Below, piece after piece: positions 4,873-6,470 of a DNA stretch of 6,470 nucleotides. The position numbers were made by a program, and so were the translations under genes. The notes below the pieces were generated by a model. That model was not told the origin of the DNA and did not search any database. It was given only the letters and a program-made list of their open reading frames with translations. The DNA is from Candidatus Poseidoniaceae archaeon (GTDB lineage: Archaea; Thermoplasmatota; Poseidoniia; Poseidoniales; Poseidoniaceae): the NCBI GenBank assembly GCA_030741455.1, contig JASLVI010000081.1, positions 1-6,470 of the forward strand. Reading direction: 5' to 3'. Every line of letters begins with the position of its first letter. The stretch's first letter is position 1.

Positions 4873-6470
4873 TTATGTCTTTTCTTCCCAGAACGGGTTC
4901 TCTAAGAGATCAGCATCGACCGCATCAAGGACTTGTGCATCGAGAACCTCTCGGATGTCCTTCCCAGCAAAGGTTCCTTCCTCACGATTAGAGACACTTG
5001 CAATCAACAAAAGAGCGAATAAGAAGATAATAATTCCAGCAACGGAAATACCAACAAGTGCACCTGTTGACATGCCATCACTTGACTCACTCGCTAGAGG
5101 GTTTGTGTCATCGTCCATGACCATGATCTCTACAGTTGCCAATGGAGAGGCTGAACTCATACCATCCTCATACTGAATGGCTCGAAGCGAAATGGTATGG
5201 TTGCCTAATATCTCGATTCCTGGAAGATGTTCGATCTGATGGATGATATCGATGATCGACAATTCACCCGATGTTTCTCCATGCTCATAGTTGTGAATGT
5301 TCGACCAATCATCACGAAGGTGGTTGCTTCGCCATTGGACCGATTCTATATCTTCACTGACTTCAAACGAGATGCTATCCCCACGTTCGAGGTGAATACG
5401 ATTGTCCAGCGTTGCCGGTGTTGACACCATGACACTGATGTTGGAGTTGAAGGCATAATCTCGTTGCGCTGCTTCGAGCAATGCCTCGACCGCTCGAACT
5501 TCACCATGCCCGTAGACGTTGTTCTGTCGGTTCTTTGGAATCAAATCTTCGACACAGGGTTCATTCGCACCCATGTAATGACACTGGCGATAAGTCGCTG
5601 TTTCTTGCATAATGTTTCGAATATCGAATGGAGAGAGATCGGGGTTGGCTTGCAGCATGAGTGCGGCAACACCAGCAGCACCAGGCGTTGCCATGCTGGT
5701 TCCACTAAAGGCAACATACCCATCACCGGTGTTGTGAGCAACGGACATGACATCCGAACCTACGTAAGCGATGTTAGGTTTAATTCGGCCTTCCTCAGTC
5801 GGGCCTTGGCTACTGTAGATTGCGATGCTTGAATCTTTGTCAAGTGCTCCGACCGTGATGGCATCTTCTGCACTTCCAGGTGTTCCGATTTGTGCGGAAA
5901 CGCCGTTGTTTCCAGCTGCGATGAACAAGGCGATACCTGCTCGAACCATCTCATTTGCATAGCGGTTCACGCTGTCTTCTTCAGAAGACGTCCATTCGAT
6001 TGCCCCTGGTCCACCGAGACTCATCGAAGCAGCGCGGATGTTGAATTCGTAGCGCTTTTCCACAGTCCACTCCATTCCGGCCATGACTGTAGCGAAGGAT
6101 CCACTTCCGCCTGCATCGAGTACCTTGACTCCAACAAGGGAGGCCTGTGGCGCCATGCCTGGATGCTCATAATTTGGCGCTCCAGTTCCAGCGGTTGTAC
6201 CTGCGCAGTGCGAACCGTGCCCTTGATCGTCGTAAGGGTATACCTCGGTTCCGTTGGTCAAACTCGGGTTGTTCACTGGGTCGTAGAAAGCGATAACTTT
6301 CGGATCATTGGTCGCAGGATCATCGTCTTGGTCGTCAAGGCTAGAATGATTTCCATCAATTCCAGTATCGATGATGGCGACGGTCGTCCCTGTACCATCG
6401 TAACCGGTCTGCGCCCATGCCGTGTCCACGCCGTGAAGTACTACTGCATCTCCGTTGGAAACGGAAAGGA
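4873..6470 (-). CDS. Membrane-anchored subtilisin-like serine protease (S8 family), 5' end outside window
   Basis: About 532 codons are visible; the frame runs open through the right edge, so the signal peptide and any propeptide are missing. Counting from VDTAWAQTG (GTG at 6429, internal and not a start), the catalytic residues are Asp21 in AIIDTGID, His71 in GHGSHCAG and Ser245 in FSGTSMATPG, with the oxyanion Asn174 in AAGNNG. All are intact, so the enzyme should be active. After the catalytic domain (to about 325) comes a beta-rich region of about 110 residues (ISVMVSTPAT... to ATVEIMVMDD), then a short acidic and serine-rich linker, one transmembrane helix at about 457-478 (ALVGISVAGIIIFLFALLLI) and an acidic tail of about 40 residues ending NPFWEEKT. 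The layout suggests a protease displayed on the outside of the cell with a cytoplasmic tail, digesting external protein or processing surface proteins. Cys283 and Cys292 may pair. It stops with TAA 66 bases before hcrC and shows no functional tie to it. Confidence 0.93.
   Translation of the reverse strand, partial: LSVSNGDAVVLHGVDTAWAQTGYDGTGTTVAIIDTGIDGNHSSLDDQDDDPATNDPKVIAFYDPVNNPSLTNGTEVYPYDDQGHGSHCAGTTAGTGAPNYEHPGMAPQASLVGVKVLDAGGSGSFATVMAGMEWTVEKRYEFNIRAASMSLGGPGAIEWTSSEEDSVNRYANEMVRAGIALFIAAGNNGVSAQIGTPGSAEDAITVGALDKDSSIAIYSSQGPTEEGRIKPNIAYVGSDVMSVAHNTGDGYVAFSGTSMATPGAAGVAALMLQANPDLSPFDIRNIMQETATYRQCHYMGANEPCVEDLIPKNRQNNVYGHGEVRAVEALLEAAQRDYAFNSNISVMVSTPATLDNRIHLERGDSISFEVSEDIESVQWRSNHLRDDWSNIHNYEHGETSGELSIIDIIHQIEHLPGIEILGNHTISLRAIQYEDGMSSASPLATVEIMVMDDDTNPLASESSDGMSTGALVGISVAGIIIFLFALLLIASVSNREEGTFAGKDIREVLDAQVLDAVDADLLENPFWEEKT

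Noticed and set aside
4739..5176. A 145-codon plus-strand open frame across the gap and the protease 3' end
   Set aside because: It spans two minus-strand genes and the gap, lacks a leader motif and resembles no protein family. The opposite strand explains the sequence.

Overview
The window looks like part of an archaeal genome, most likely a marine planktonic euryarchaeon of the Poseidoniales (Marine Group II) type. Two things point that way. Four genes carry ribosome-binding sites built on the core AGGTGA, the form typical of archaeal leaders. The flanking genes encode exported proteins: a subtilisin-like protease anchored by a C-terminal membrane helix, and a small secreted beta-rich protein. 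The lineage is an inference from style, not from a marker gene; base composition is near 50% GC by eye. Everything supported here is on the minus strand, so the genes read from right to left.

Right part (4873 to the right edge): most of a membrane-anchored S8 family serine protease with an intact Asp/His/Ser triad. Its N-terminus lies outside the window. A 66-base gap follows, with no convincing terminator or promoter.

Centre (421 to 4806): a complete three-subunit molybdenum hydroxylase in the order 2Fe-2S subunit (hcrC-like), molybdopterin subunit (hcrA-like), FAD subunit (hcrB-like). The FAD subunit carries the cysteine-bearing insert that distinguishes 4-hydroxybenzoyl-CoA reductase from xanthine dehydrogenase, aldehyde oxidase and CO dehydrogenase, and the large subunit has matching family motifs. 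The best reading is a 4-hydroxybenzoyl-CoA reductase-type enzyme: electrons would pass from a ferredoxin-like donor through 4Fe-4S, FAD and two 2Fe-2S clusters to the Mo site. The actual substrate is not proven, since no CoA ligase or ring-reductase gene is visible. The large subunit has long extensions at both ends (about 74 and 106 residues), and the 2Fe-2S subunit has a Pro/His-rich tail.

Left part (1 to 424): the start of a fourth gene, open to the left edge, encoding a signal peptide followed by a beta-rich domain of unknown function. Its ATG overlaps the hcrB stop codon, with the same spacing seen at the hcrA/hcrB junction, so it appears to be translated as part of the same operon.

No RNA genes, insertion sequences, CRISPR arrays or origins were seen.
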